DNA of 64,000 nt from Parasphingorhabdus litoris DSM 22379 (GTDB lineage Bacteria > Pseudomonadota > Alphaproteobacteria > Sphingomonadales > Sphingomonadaceae), in contig NZ_CP086727.1 in assembly GCF_020906275.1 (NCBI RefSeq), positions 3,086,001-3,150,000 of the forward strand, given 5' to 3'. This document shows positions 1 to 9,170 of this stretch, one piece after another; the first letter of the stretch is position 1; each line of letters begins with the position of its first letter. The position numbers were made by a program, and so were the translations under genes. The notes below the pieces were generated by a model that was not told the origin of the DNA, ran no database searches, and worked only from the letters and a program-made list of their open reading frames with translations.

Positions 1-390
1 GCACCTTATCATGCCTTTGTCGAGGCAGGCCGGCAGATGAACGAAAATGGCCGGATGATCGTGATCGGTTCCACCAATGCAGACCGTATGCCCTTCCCTG
101 GCGGAGCGGCCTATGCGCTGAGCAAATCAGCCATGAAGGGCATGGTGCAAGGGCTAGCCCGGGATTTCGGCGAACGCAGTATCACGGTAAATGCAATCCA
201 GCCGGGGCCGGTTGATACCGAAATGAACCCAGCTGACGGCCCAATGAAAGATATGATGCATGGGTTCATGGCGATCAAACGGCATGCCCGTGCAGATGAA
301 ATCGCTGGGATGGCAGCTTATCTTGCCGGCGAGGAAGCGGGCATCGTCACAGGAGCGTCTCATACAATAGATGGCGGCTTCGGTGCCTAG
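1..390 (+). CDS. SDR family oxidoreductase, C-terminal part (gene starts before the window)
   Basis: This is the 3' part of a short-chain dehydrogenase/reductase, an NAD(P)-dependent alcohol or ketone oxidoreductase. The frame is open from base 1, and an internal ATG at 37 is probably not the start. Visible SDR signs are the catalytic YALSK (Y-x3-K), the following helix with a VNAIQPGPVDTEM segment, and the C-terminal TGASHTIDGGFGA, which closes most classical SDRs. The N-terminal TGxxxGIG cofactor loop lies outside the window. A second, unrelated SDR lies on the other strand at 974-1813. Substrate cannot be inferred. Confidence 0.9.
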   Translation, partial: APYHAFVEAGRQMNENGRMIVIGSTNADRMPFPGGAAYALSKSAMKGMVQGLARDFGERSITVNAIQPGPVDTEMNPADGPMKDMMHGFMAIKRHARADEIAGMAAYLAGEEAGIVTGASHTIDGGFGA

Positions 391-509
391 ATCCCGGGGC
401 TAGTGATCCCATCTCCAAAGGAAAATCATTGTTCTGCCCCAACCGCCATCTCACGGGGACCGGGTGGAGCGATGGTTTTCTTGCCGCATCACATCATTCT
501 GCATTCCAC

Positions 510-938
510 CTATTTTTTCATATACCATAGGGCATTCACGATAAGCCATTTTCCGTCAAAATTACCCATGTGGAAATAGTCGACAAACCACGGCGTTTCG
601 AGCCGGACCGAAGCGGCGTTTCCGGTTACATCAAGAATTTTGCAGGTGCGGTCCCACTCGTCTGGAGGCGTTTTGAGCGCGCCCTGCTTAGTAAGAGAAA
701 CAAGCTCTTCTTTGCTCATCCGCCGCAACCCGAAGTTTTCATATTGCTGGTTTCCAATCACCGCTCTTTTGGCAAGGTCAGGGTGCAGCGACCGCGCTAC
801 CCTATCAGCATCTCCTTCAAGTTGTCCGTCGACATAATCGTGACAGGTCGCTTCAATGGCAGCGAGCGTTGCCGTATCTGCCCCGCTTGGCTGAGTTGCA
901 GCCGTGGCTGCTGCGACAACAAGAGGAATGAATTCCAT
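510..938 (-). CDS. NTF2-like (putative lumazine-binding / DUF4440-type) protein, probably exported
   Basis: A 142-residue protein of the cone-shaped NTF2-like fold, as used in putative lumazine-binding and SnoaL-like proteins. Residues 1-16 resemble a short signal peptide (hydrophobic, Ala-rich). The body shows the expected pattern: an N-terminal helix with a Y-x-x-G segment (DYVDGQLEGD), a region of the ARSLHPDLAKR type, and closing strands (ASVRLETPW, GKWLIVNALWYMK). It lies 35 bases after the SDR at 974-1813 on the same strand, so the two are probably co-transcribed. The small-molecule ligand, if any, is unknown. The family call rests on fold pattern rather than on catalytic residues. Confidence 0.7.
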   Translation of the reverse strand: MEFIPLVVAAATAATQPSGADTATLAAIEATCHDYVDGQLEGDADRVARSLHPDLAKRAVIGNQQYENFGLRRMSKEELVSLTKQGALKTPPDEWDRTCKILDVTGNAASVRLETPWFVDYFHMGNFDGKWLIVNALWYMKK

Positions 939-973
939 GATCTGACCTTTCCTTTGAAATCATATTATCGGTC

Positions 974-1813
974 TTAAACCTCATCCTTCTTCTGAAACGC
1001 CGGAAATTCTGCGCAAGCATCATAATCCGCCTTGACCATTGCATAGCGTTGGCCAATCCCGCCGGCGAACTCGGGATGGGTGAAGATGTAGAGGCGATCC
1101 GCCTCAACACATTGTGCCGTCCATTCGGCAACGTCGGCGGGATCGATCCCGCCATCGATAACCGCCGCCATCGCCTGAAATTGTGGATCGCTCTCACTTC
1201 CGCCGCCAGTGGGTTTGGTCAAGGCGCTCCGGTGGATATTCGTTTTCACCCAGGCCGGGCACAGTATACTGACACCGATATTGCTTGGCGCCAGTTCTTG
1301 CTTCAATGCTTCCGAATAACCGACAACGGCGAACTTGGTTGCGTTATAAGGTGCCATTCCGGGAGCGGCGCCATGGCCAGCCATGGACGCAGTGTTTATG
1401 AAATACCCGCCTTCGCCATGGCTCTGGATCAGCGGTGTGAATATCTCCACACCATGGGCAACACCAATCAGGTTGATTTCAACAATCCAGCGCCAGTCTT
1501 TCATATCGATTTCGCCAGGAACGCCGCCTAGGGCAACGCCGGCATTATTGACCACAATATGGACTTTGCCAAAACGATCAATTGTCGCCTTGGCTGCGGC
1601 GCGAACTTGCGCTTCATCCGCGACATCGCACAGGACCGTTTCAACATCGGCACCATCCGCGCTAAGCTCTGCGGCGGCCTGATTGAGCTTCTCTTCATCG
1701 ATATCCGCTAACATGATCTTGACCCCTCGGGCCGCAAATGCATGTGCGATGGCAAGGCCGATACCCGCTGCCCCACCGGTTATAAAACTGACCATATCTT
1801 TGTTGATTTTCAT
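974..1813 (-). CDS. SDR family NAD(P)-dependent oxidoreductase
   Basis: A 279-residue classical short-chain dehydrogenase. It has the cofactor loop TGGAAGIG near residue 12, the NNAG motif (VVNNAGVAL), the catalytic Ser region (NTASMAG) and the Y-x3-K pair in APYNATK. An Asp after the second strand (LADIDEEKL) favours NAD(H) over NADP(H). The C-terminal part is longer than the minimal 250-residue SDR. It starts 29 bases after the cca stop on the same strand and is followed by the NTF2-like gene, so it sits at the tail of a minus-strand run. Substrate is unknown. Confidence 0.9.
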   Translation of the reverse strand: MKINKDMVSFITGGAAGIGLAIAHAFAARGVKIMLADIDEEKLNQAAAELSADGADVETVLCDVADEAQVRAAAKATIDRFGKVHIVVNNAGVALGGVPGEIDMKDWRWIVEINLIGVAHGVEIFTPLIQSHGEGGYFINTASMAGHGAAPGMAPYNATKFAVVGYSEALKQELAPSNIGVSILCPAWVKTNIHRSALTKPTGGGSESDPQFQAMAAVIDGGIDPADVAEWTAQCVEADRLYIFTHPEFAGGIGQRYAMVKADYDACAEFPAFQKKDEV

Positions 1814-1842
1814 ATATCTATCCTTTGTGATCAGCTGGTGGA

Positions 1843-3042
1843 TTAGCTGCTCTTGATTATGTCGTGCGCAAGTGCACGCACTCGGTCTTCATCGGGAAAA
1901 TGTTCGGCGATCCAGGCTGTTTCTATGGCCTTCAAGCTTTTGGCCACAATCGGTCCAGGCATCAGCCCCATCTCTATCAGATCGCCCCCGGTAATCGGGA
2001 ATACGGGTTTTGACCAGTCTTTGAGCTTGGCAAGACTGGTGCCCAGCTCGTCATCCGCAGCAAAAAGCAGCATTATGTCTTGCGCAGCATCTACTCCATG
2101 ATGGTAAGCAATAGCCTGGATGTCCGATAAAGCGGGTTTCAATGCCGTCAACCGATCAGCAACAGCGCGACGTAATTTTTTGGAACATCGAAGGCTAGTT
2201 ACAATCTGCGCCGTCTTGTCAGGATCTTTGGGAAGCAAACCGACCAGACGGCGCATGGGATCGGGTGCGATATCGTGGGCTTCCTCGCGCAGGACCAGTG
2301 TGGCCAGCAAGGGACCAGCTTCGGGATCGATCTCCGCGACAATATTGGCAAAAACATCCGCTTCGATCATCTCCTGCACAGCATAGACAGGATCAGCAGC
2401 GCTCAACAGTTTTATAAGCTCGTCCGCCACACGTTCGCGCGATAGCTTGGACAATTCACGCGCGGCTTTTCGGCATGCGTCAAACGTCTCCTGATCGACA
2501 TCATGTTGACCAAACCGCGCGAGAAAGCGAAAATAGCGCATGATCCGGAGATGGTCTTCAGCGATCCGTTGCTCGGCAGAACCGATAAAACGGATATGCC
2601 GATTTTCGAGATCGGTTAGCCCGCCAAAATAGTCATAAATTTCCAGTGTTTCGGGATCAGCAAACAGCGCATTAATGGTAAAGTCACGGCGTGCTGCATC
2701 TTCTTTCCAATCATCGCTAAATGCGACTGTGGCCCTACGCCCGTCGGTTGAAACGTCGCGGCGCAAAGTGGTAATTTCAACGGGGCCATCTTCGGTAACG
2801 GCCGTTACCGTGCCATGTTCAATGCCGGTGGGGACAGCCGAAATATTCGCATCTTTCAGCCGTGCCATAACCATATCGGGTTTTAATATAGTGGCGAGAT
2901 CAATGTCCTTTGCCGGGATCGAAAGCAATGTATCCCGCACGGCACCGCCGACAAATCGTGTCGCACCGCGATGGCCGTCAAGGACAGCAATCAAGTCTTT
3001 AAGCGATTGTCGCTGATGCCAGGGTGCCTCAGGTAGCTTCAT
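1843..3042 (-). CDS. cca: CCA tRNA nucleotidyltransferase (class II)
   Basis: Adds or repairs the 3' CCA of tRNA in the cytoplasm. From the chosen start (399 residues) the class II nucleotidyltransferase signatures appear in order: GGAVRD at 32-37, the metal-binding D-x-D pair at 46/48 (KDIDLAT), then RRDFTINAL, followed by the helical neck/body and tail. The ATG at 3042 overlaps the stop of the upstream NUDIX gene in an ATGA arrangement, which decides against a longer reading that would begin inside that gene. The DUF1285-NUDIX-cca order is common in Alphaproteobacteria. Confidence 0.94.
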   Translation of the reverse strand: MKLPEAPWHQRQSLKDLIAVLDGHRGATRFVGGAVRDTLLSIPAKDIDLATILKPDMVMARLKDANISAVPTGIEHGTVTAVTEDGPVEITTLRRDVSTDGRRATVAFSDDWKEDAARRDFTINALFADPETLEIYDYFGGLTDLENRHIRFIGSAEQRIAEDHLRIMRYFRFLARFGQHDVDQETFDACRKAARELSKLSRERVADELIKLLSAADPVYAVQEMIEADVFANIVAEIDPEAGPLLATLVLREEAHDIAPDPMRRLVGLLPKDPDKTAQIVTSLRCSKKLRRAVADRLTALKPALSDIQAIAYHHGVDAAQDIMLLFAADDELGTSLAKLKDWSKPVFPITGGDLIEMGLMPGPIVAKSLKAIETAWIAEHFPDEDRVRALAHDIIKSS

Positions 3043-3650
3043 GAATACCAATCCAACCGCTTTGACAAGTTGACCAATATACCGGCCGTAATTCCCCATA
3101 TCCGGCGATTTTGCCAGTTAATTTGGTAATATTGGCGGCGATCCCCGCGCCACTCCCCAACATGAGTATTCTGGTTCCGTGGATCGAGCACAAAGTCGAG
3201 CGGCGCTTCAAACCAATCATCCACTTCCTCTGGACTGGGAACCAGCGGCAAGTCCGGCGGGATCACGCCGATTATGGGCTGGATATTATATCCGCTACCC
3301 GAATGATAGCGGTCCGTTGGCCCGATAATATCGACGGCCGCAGGGTCGAGCTTCACCTCTTCTTCAGCTTCCCGCAAAGCGGCATGAACCGCATCTCTAT
3401 CCTCTGGATCAATCTTGCCACCCGGAAAAGCAACTTGTCCGGGATGGTTTCGCATATGATGAGGACGCTGGACCAATATCACGCCTGGGTCGGGTCGATC
3501 GGTTATCGCGATTAAGACCGCGGCATTACGCAAACTGTTCAAGTCTTTGATAAAATCGCGCTCGTCAGACAAGGCATGATCGAGATTATTGGCATGACCA
3601 CTGCGCAGCGCCTGCGAAAGCTTTGTTTTGAGATTGCCGGGATAGGTCAT
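3039..3650 (-). CDS. CoA pyrophosphatase, NUDIX family (NudL-like)
   Basis: A 203-residue NUDIX hydrolase of the CoA-diphosphatase subgroup, predicted to split CoA or acyl-CoA into 3',5'-ADP and phosphopantetheine. The subgroup motif (LVQRPHHMRNHPGQVAFPGG, residues 59-78) runs directly into the NUDIX box, whose acidic core REAEEE is at 93-98 and binds the catalytic divalent metal. As in NudL proteins, the first half of the box is degenerate. The gene overlaps DUF1285 upstream and cca downstream by 4 bases each, so the three should be translated together. Confidence 0.88.
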   Translation of the reverse strand: MTYPGNLKTKLSQALRSGHANNLDHALSDERDFIKDLNSLRNAAVLIAITDRPDPGVILVQRPHHMRNHPGQVAFPGGKIDPEDRDAVHAALREAEEEVKLDPAAVDIIGPTDRYHSGSGYNIQPIIGVIPPDLPLVPSPEEVDDWFEAPLDFVLDPRNQNTHVGEWRGDRRQYYQINWQNRRIWGITAGILVNLSKRLDWYS

Positions 3651-4213
3651 GTCGGGCGATCAATCGGAAAAAAGGTGCCATTGCTCCACAGGCCAAACGG
3701 GTCGAGATCATCGGCCAAAGCATATTCCGCCAACTCATAATATACCGGCCGGGCTAATATTGCTTCCAGTCCGCGGCGCACCTGCAGATATGGCTGAGGT
3801 GCCTCGACCTCTGCGGGGAAACGCAGCGGATGCTCCGCATCAGCAACTACCAGATGGTCGGTATTGAGCCGGAACGCGATATTTCGATCTCGCCCTTGCC
3901 CTTCACTCTCCATCTGAACAGCGATGAATGGCGCATCCTCCACTTCTATGCTGAGCTTTTGATACGGTGTGACCAAGGCAAAGCTGCCGTCTGCTTCACG
4001 TCGCAAGAGTGTTGAAAAGGCCCGCACCATGGCTGGTCGGCTGATCGGTGATCCCTGATGCAGCCAGCTGCCATTGGCATTGATCCGCATTTCACTATCA
4101 CCGCTTTCCTCTGGCTGCCATTCTTCCACCGGCGGCAATTTCTGTTCTTCTGCCAATTTGGCAATTTCAGAAAGGGTTAGCGAGGCAAGTTCGGGAGGTG
4201 GTGCATAGGGCAT
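3647..4213 (-). CDS. DUF1285 domain-containing protein
   Basis: A 188-residue protein that looks like a full-length DUF1285 member. Recognisable parts are an N-terminal helical segment ending in a proline-rich stretch (KLPPVEEW), the 'ANGSWLHQGSPI' motif, and an aromatic C-terminal half with VRRGLEAILARPVYYEL. No signal peptide or membrane segment is seen, so it is probably cytoplasmic. The function of the family is not established. Its fixed place ahead of a CoA-type NUDIX and cca suggests only a housekeeping role. The stop overlaps the NUDIX start by 4 bases. Confidence 0.82.
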   Translation of the reverse strand: MPYAPPPELASLTLSEIAKLAEEQKLPPVEEWQPEESGDSEMRINANGSWLHQGSPISRPAMVRAFSTLLRREADGSFALVTPYQKLSIEVEDAPFIAVQMESEGQGRDRNIAFRLNTDHLVVADAEHPLRFPAEVEAPQPYLQVRRGLEAILARPVYYELAEYALADDLDPFGLWSNGTFFPIDRPT

Positions 4214-4255
4214 ATCAATATGGCCTATTGCGGCAAGCCGCTTTTGTAAACGGGT

Positions 4256-4837
4256 TCAGTTATTTGTGGGACGCGCCCATGGCCCCAACTTCCCCTTTTC
4301 GGGCAATATCGCGTCTTTCGATGCCCGTACCAGCAATCGTTCCGGCTCCCAAGGGCCGGGCAGCGACCAACCGCCAGTCCGTTCCGGGGAGAAGTCAAAG
4401 AAGCGGTCATAATAGGCGGGATCGCCGATCATGACGAGCGGCAGACTTTCATCCTGTTGCAGTTCTTTTAGCAAACCGGTCATCAGTGCCTGGCCAATGC
4501 CTTCTCCCTGACATTCGGGATGGACGGCCACTGGGCCCACCATGATCATTGGGTGCATTTTACCGGCATCGTCGGTCAGCGCGACGGGCCAGCATTGCAA
4601 TGTACCGAGCAATTCGCTTTCCGCCATATTCACGGCGGCGACACTTAATCCCTCCAGCATCTCCATACCCTCGCGCACCTTATATGCCGTGCGTTCGCTG
4701 CGCTGTTTGCCAAAAGCCGCATCAAGCAAGTCTTCAACCAGCGCTGGGTCAATTTCGGCAAGAGGAATGATGGTGGTCAATTTGTTGGTTCCGATATTCG
4801 ATATATTCGTAATTGGATCGTGCGCGTGTAACGGCAT
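4256..4837 (-). CDS. GNAT family N-acetyltransferase (YhbS-like)
   Basis: A 193-residue Gcn5-related acetyltransferase. The acetyl-CoA loop is clear: the strand VGPVAVHP at 100-107 followed by QGEGIG at 110-115 (the Q/R-x-x-G-x-G/A motif) and a long helix. After the central domain come an ERTGGWSLPGPWEPERL segment and a tail typical of YhbS relatives. The start is uncertain: the first 20 residues look unlike the family, and no strong ribosome site precedes the ATG at 4837, so translation may begin nearer residue 20. It lies 42 bases before DUF1285 on the same strand. Acceptor substrate is unknown. Confidence 0.85.
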   Translation of the reverse strand: MPLHAHDPITNISNIGTNKLTTIIPLAEIDPALVEDLLDAAFGKQRSERTAYKVREGMEMLEGLSVAAVNMAESELLGTLQCWPVALTDDAGKMHPMIMVGPVAVHPECQGEGIGQALMTGLLKELQQDESLPLVMIGDPAYYDRFFDFSPERTGGWSLPGPWEPERLLVRASKDAILPEKGKLGPWARPTNN

Positions 4838-4950
4838 TGTTCAGTGCTGTCGAGCGCCAGAATAACGGACGGAAAACGCAGCCATATGCCTATGATTGCC
4901 AGATCGCAAAAGGCGGTCTAAAAGACTGACTTTATACAGGAGTTTGCTCG

Positions 4951-5802
4951 GTGGATAATCAAGAAAACGCGACCAATCCAGCTACTGAGGGCGCTGTCGC
5001 AACCAAGACGGGACGGCTGGCATCGCTGCGCAAAGATCCCAAGGGCTGGACCGTTCTTGCTCTGGCTGTCGCTGCAGTTATCGTATTTTTTGGTTCCGCT
5101 TTTGGTGCAGGCATAGGTCTCTGGGGTTGGCAGGCCGGTCTTTCCGCACTGCCCTGGACCGGTTTGGTTGCATTGATCGCTTTGATTGTTGCCATTGTCG
5201 GCATCCTATTGGATCGCCGTAAGGAGCGTAAGACACGTTGGCGGCTGCTGGGCTTGGGGACGATCGTTTCACTCGGCTTTATCGGCTATCTCGCAAGCTA
5301 TGCGATGACCCTTGCATCGCTTCCCGCCATTCATGACATTACGACGGATCTTGCCGACCCGCCGGAATTTTCTGCCCTGACCCTGCGCGCCGACAATTGG
5401 GACAATATCCCCGGCGCCGATGATAGTGCGATGCGCGGTATGAACCCACGTCAGCGCTGGGCCACGCTGCATCAGGATGCTTATCCTGACATTCGTTCGG
5501 TGCGCATCAACCAGCCAGTGGCCGAAGTTATCGAAAAATCCAAACGTTTGGCAGAAGACCGCGGATGGGAAGTCGCCAATGTCGATCCCGCATCCGGTCA
5601 TCTGGAAGCGACCGCCACGATTTCCCTGTTTCGCTTTAAGGATGATGTGGTCATTCGCGCTCGCGCTGCAGAAAACGGCCAAGCCAGCATTATCGATATG
5701 CGGTCGGTGTCACGGGTCGGCATTCATGACCTTGGTGCGAATGCAAAACGGGTGCGTCAATTCCTGAGTGATTTGTCAGGAACCACCACCACCGCCTCTT
5801 GA
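4951..5802 (+). CDS. DUF1499 domain-containing membrane protein
   Basis: A 283-residue protein starting with GTG, preceded by an AGG-containing ribosome site. Residues 1-32 are polar, then three hydrophobic segments (about 33-57, 64-87 and 98-121) form a membrane region, and the C-terminal half is the soluble DUF1499 domain (a conserved 'PDIRSVRI...VAEVIEKSKRLAEDRGWEV' stretch and 'RFKDDVVIR'). The cysteines found early in many DUF1499 proteins are not present here. The domain's function is unknown. The gene ends 6 bases before the converging sugar dehydrogenase gene. Confidence 0.8.
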   Translation: MDNQENATNPATEGAVATKTGRLASLRKDPKGWTVLALAVAAVIVFFGSAFGAGIGLWGWQAGLSALPWTGLVALIALIVAIVGILLDRRKERKTRWRLLGLGTIVSLGFIGYLASYAMTLASLPAIHDITTDLADPPEFSALTLRADNWDNIPGADDSAMRGMNPRQRWATLHQDAYPDIRSVRINQPVAEVIEKSKRLAEDRGWEVANVDPASGHLEATATISLFRFKDDVVIRARAAENGQASIIDMRSVSRVGIHDLGANAKRVRQFLSDLSGTTTTAS

Positions 5803-5808
5803 ACAAAG

Positions 5809-6996
5809 CTATTTTGGCGGCGTGAGCTTCAGCAACCTGCCGCCTTCACCGTCTTCCAAGACCCATAGGGCACCTTCTGGTCCCTGTTCGACTTCGCGGA
5901 TCCGTGTGTCCATGGCGTAACGTTCGGCTTCCTGTGCGGTTTCGCCGTCGAAAGATACGCGAATAATTGCTTCACTTGCCAATCCGCCGATAAAGGCACT
6001 GCCTTTCCATGCGGGGAAGAGATCATCGGAATAAAAGATCATACCGGATGGGGCGATGGTGGGAACCCAAGCCACTTTGGGTGCAGCAAATTCAGGGCGC
6101 GTATCATGGTTTGGAATTTTCTTGCCATCATAATGATCGCCTTCCGAAACGATCGGGTAGCCATAATTGGCTTTCGGCTGCACGAGATTGAGCTCGTCGC
6201 CATCTCTGGGGCCCATTTCCTGATTCCAAAGCCGGCCCTCGCTATCAAAGGCCATGCCAAGAATATTGCGGTGTCCGAGCGACCAAATTTCCGGCAGCAC
6301 ATTATCTTCACCGACAAATGGATTGTCGTCTGGAACGCTGCCATCGGGATATAAACGGATAATCTTGCCCAGATTGCCCATCATATCCTGTGATGGATCA
6401 AATTTCTGACGCTCTCCTGATCCAATGAACAGATATTTGCCATCCGGTGAAAACACCATCCGGTGGGAATAGTGGCCGCGGCCAGTGGTTTTGGGATTCT
6501 GCGTCCAGATGGTTGTAAGATTGGCAAGCGCTGGTGCTTCTGCTTCTACGCCGGGTTCGTTTGGAGCCAAAGAAAGATCGGCATGTGCCACAACGGCACC
6601 GCGCGTATTATCGTCACCCGCTTCAACCCAGCTCAAATAGATACGCCCACTGGTTGCAAAATCGGGAGACAGAATGACATCACCAAATCCGCCTTGCCCG
6701 CCATAGTCCACCTCTGGAACATTGAAAATCTCAGTTTTCTCACCCTTCTGGTCAACCAGAAACAGTTTCCCTTTCTTCTCGGTAACCAGCATTCGGCCAT
6801 CGGGCAGGAAGGTCATAGCCCAAGGTTCATCGAAACTTGCAACTTCAGCCTTTTCAAAAGGTTTGCGATCAACCGGTGAGATATCAGTCGTGGCCTGATT
6901 TTCTGCTGTCGCACCCTGTGTGGCCTGTGCATCGTCGCCATTGCTGCAGGCGATAAGAACGACAGATAATCCGGTGGCAAGTGTAAGATTTCTCAT
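5809..6996 (-). CDS. PQQ-dependent sugar dehydrogenase (YliI-like), lipoprotein
   Basis: A soluble aldose-sugar dehydrogenase-type beta-propeller, expected to oxidise sugars with PQQ in the periplasm. From the ATG at 6996 the leader is a lipoprotein signal with Cys17 in the lipobox LIAC; upstream ATGs at 7008 and 7014 are possible. Family signs are [16 protein letters not shown] near the start of the propeller, YGGQGG, the RGHYSHRM segment and the GHRNILG...[14 protein letters not shown] block, which carries PQQ- and calcium-site residues. No PQQ biosynthesis genes are in the window. It converges on the DUF1499 gene with almost no gap. Confidence 0.9.
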   Translation of the reverse strand: MRNLTLATGLSVVLIACSNGDDAQATQGATAENQATTDISPVDRKPFEKAEVASFDEPWAMTFLPDGRMLVTEKKGKLFLVDQKGEKTEIFNVPEVDYGGQGGFGDVILSPDFATSGRIYLSWVEAGDDNTRGAVVAHADLSLAPNEPGVEAEAPALANLTTIWTQNPKTTGRGHYSHRMVFSPDGKYLFIGSGERQKFDPSQDMMGNLGKIIRLYPDGSVPDDNPFVGEDNVLPEIWSLGHRNILGMAFDSEGRLWNQEMGPRDGDELNLVQPKANYGYPIVSEGDHYDGKKIPNHDTRPEFAAPKVAWVPTIAPSGMIFYSDDLFPAWKGSAFIGGLASEAIIRVSFDGETAQEAERYAMDTRIREVEQGPEGALWVLEDGEGGRLLKLTPPK

Positions 6997-7153
6997 TTTT
7001 GTTCCCATGATCATTTAATATGTTGTTCCAATAAGTTGCTGAACCAAGGCTTGCGCAAGAATATAACGGATTGCCGTAATAATTCATAGAATATTCGGGC
7101 TTGAAAACGATGTTCACGGCTTACTTACCATTTCTGGTTAAAGCGCAGGACTT

Positions 7154-8473
7154 ATGTTCGCACGAAAATCAGATGCCGATGATCCGCGTCCGCCGTCTGC
7201 GGTGTCCAGCGGCGTGGGTGTTGCTGGCCTTATTGGATTATTTTCGTGGATATTGATCGCACGTCAATATGGCATGGATGGCCCTTACTCCGCGCTGGTT
7301 GCTTGCGCCGCTTGCGGCGGCCCCATGGTGATCTGGTCATTGCTGTATGAAAAAGTCCATTTGCGCGCTTCGACCGGTATTGACTGGAAAAATCCAAAGC
7401 CGCTCAAGCAGACTTTTGACGTCAGTGTGGCCAAAATTGCAGGGCTATGGGCAACGTGGGCGATAATCGCCTTAATCTACTGTGTCGGCCGCTGGTATTG
7501 GACCGGCCAATATCAATTCTCGATGAAGATGATGGAAATGGCAGCCCCTTTCCTGCTTGTCCTTTCTATTCCTTATGTAATCTGGATGGATCGGCGATTT
7601 GTCGAACCACGTGACGGCGCCTGGCACTTCGGACAATTCCTGATGGGTGCGCGCGGCGCATATGATGCTGAACAAATTTATCATCATTTGCGTGCCTGGG
7701 CGGTGAAGGGTTTTTTCCTCGCGTTCATGATCTCCATCGTGCCAGGCGGCTTTGGGGACATCGTCAGGCTCGATATTGCGCAGGTTATGCAAAACCCGGT
7801 TGCCATCGCTCATTGGCTGATCATTGCGATGTTTGTCGTTGATGTGCAATTTGCCACTGTCGGCTATCTGCTGACCATGAAGCCCCTTGATGCTCATATC
7901 CGCACCGCCAACCCCTATATGGCGGGATGGGTCGCCGCTTTAATCTGCTACCCGCCATTCATTCTTATGGATGGCCCGCTCAACTATCATGTCAACACAG
8001 CTGACTGGGCCTACTGGCTCGATGGACGTCCAACGATCTTAGCCATTTGGGGCGGTCTGTTGGTCGTTCTTACTGCCATTTACGCCTGGGCTACCGTTGC
8101 TTTCGGTTTGCGCTTCTCGAACCTCACGCACCGCGGTATCCTGACCCATGGGCCCTATCGGTTCACCAAACACCCTGCCTATGTCGCAAAGAATCTTTAT
8201 TGGTGGCTGGCTACCATGCCGTTTCTAGTCACATCCGGAAGCTTTACCGACATGGTGCGTAACACGGTTATCATCGCTGCGGTCAGCGGCGTCTATTATT
8301 GGCGTGCGAAGACCGAGGAAAAGCACCTTTTGAGTGATCCTGCTTATAAAGAATATGCCGAATGGATGGATCGTAACGCGCCAATTCCGCGTGCAATCAA
8401 TTGGGCGAAAGTAAAAATCGGCTGGTGGCCGTCAACCGGTAAAGCAGAGCCCGAAATACAGCCGGCCGAATAG
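7154..8473 (+). CDS. Multi-pass membrane protein with C-terminal isoprenylcysteine methyltransferase-like domain
   Basis: A 439-residue integral membrane protein with about nine hydrophobic segments. The C-terminal quarter has the ICMT/PEMT signature: GPYRFTKHPAY at 333-343, then a hydrophobic hairpin and a K-T-E-E-KHLLSDPAYKEYAE region, which in this superfamily forms the SAM-binding site at the membrane face. The N-terminal two thirds are a long membrane region not found in the small ICMT enzymes. The substrate (lipid, quinone or prenylated molecule) is unknown. It stands alone between the divergent sugar dehydrogenase and tag. Confidence 0.75.
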   Translation: MFARKSDADDPRPPSAVSSGVGVAGLIGLFSWILIARQYGMDGPYSALVACAACGGPMVIWSLLYEKVHLRASTGIDWKNPKPLKQTFDVSVAKIAGLWATWAIIALIYCVGRWYWTGQYQFSMKMMEMAAPFLLVLSIPYVIWMDRRFVEPRDGAWHFGQFLMGARGAYDAEQIYHHLRAWAVKGFFLAFMISIVPGGFGDIVRLDIAQVMQNPVAIAHWLIIAMFVVDVQFATVGYLLTMKPLDAHIRTANPYMAGWVAALICYPPFILMDGPLNYHVNTADWAYWLDGRPTILAIWGGLLVVLTAIYAWATVAFGLRFSNLTHRGILTHGPYRFTKHPAYVAKNLYWWLATMPFLVTSGSFTDMVRNTVIIAAVSGVYYWRAKTEEKHLLSDPAYKEYAEWMDRNAPIPRAINWAKVKIGWWPSTGKAEPEIQPAE

Positions 8474-8523
8474 TAACGCGATGGAGGCTTCCCAAAGCCG
8501 AAAGACGATCTTAAGCTGCCCCG

Positions 8524-9099
8524 ATGACAGTCATAGGTACAGATGGAAAGCGTCGCTGTTTTGGCGGACAAGCGGGCAAAGAATTTTACGGCGTTTATCA
8601 TGATGAGGAATGGGGCATTCCAGAACATGACGACCAGAAACTTTTCGAAAATCTGATATTGGAAGGCGCACAGGCAGGTCTGAGTTGGGAAACCGTGCTC
8701 AGGAAACGGGATGGCTATCGCCGCGCTTTTCATGGCTTTGATATCGCCCGTGTGGCCGCCATGTCTGATTCCGAGCTGGAAGCATTGCGAGAGGATGAGG
8801 GGATTATTCGCAACAAACTCAAAATCTACTCTGCGCGCAAAAATGCCTCGGTCTTTCTAGATATGCAGAGGGAATTTGGCAGTTTCGACAGCTGGCTATG
8901 GGCGCATGTAGATGGTGTGCCTGTTATCAATCGGCCCAAAGAACCGTCGGATATGCTCGCAACATCGCCGGTTAGCGATGCCATTTCAAAAGATCTCAAA
9001 AAGCGTGGAATGAGTTTCGTCGGTACCACGATTATTTATGCCTATATGCAGGCGGTTGGGATGGTGGATGACCATATGGCGGACTGCTGGCAGGCCTGA
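8524..9099 (+). CDS. tag: DNA-3-methyladenine glycosylase I
   Basis: Removes 3-methyladenine from alkylated DNA as the first step of base-excision repair. The 191-residue protein aligns by eye with E. coli Tag: the zinc ligands are Cys12 (RRCF), His26 (YHDEEWG), and His plus Cys in the C-terminal DDHMADCW. The substrate-pocket segment EGAQAGLSWETVLRKR and the helix-hairpin-helix-like KRGMSFVGTTIIYAYMQ are intact. The next gene is a photolyase-like flavoprotein 71 bases downstream, so a DNA-damage grouping is possible. The ribosome site is weak. Confidence 0.95.
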   Translation: MTVIGTDGKRRCFGGQAGKEFYGVYHDEEWGIPEHDDQKLFENLILEGAQAGLSWETVLRKRDGYRRAFHGFDIARVAAMSDSELEALREDEGIIRNKLKIYSARKNASVFLDMQREFGSFDSWLWAHVDGVPVINRPKEPSDMLATSPVSDAISKDLKKRGMSFVGTTIIYAYMQAVGMVDDHMADCWQA

Positions 9100-9170
9100 T
9101 CGAAACGTCTACGCCCACCTGTCCAATCAGTATAGTTGGCAAGTTTCGCTGTTGCTGCGATAGGGCAGAA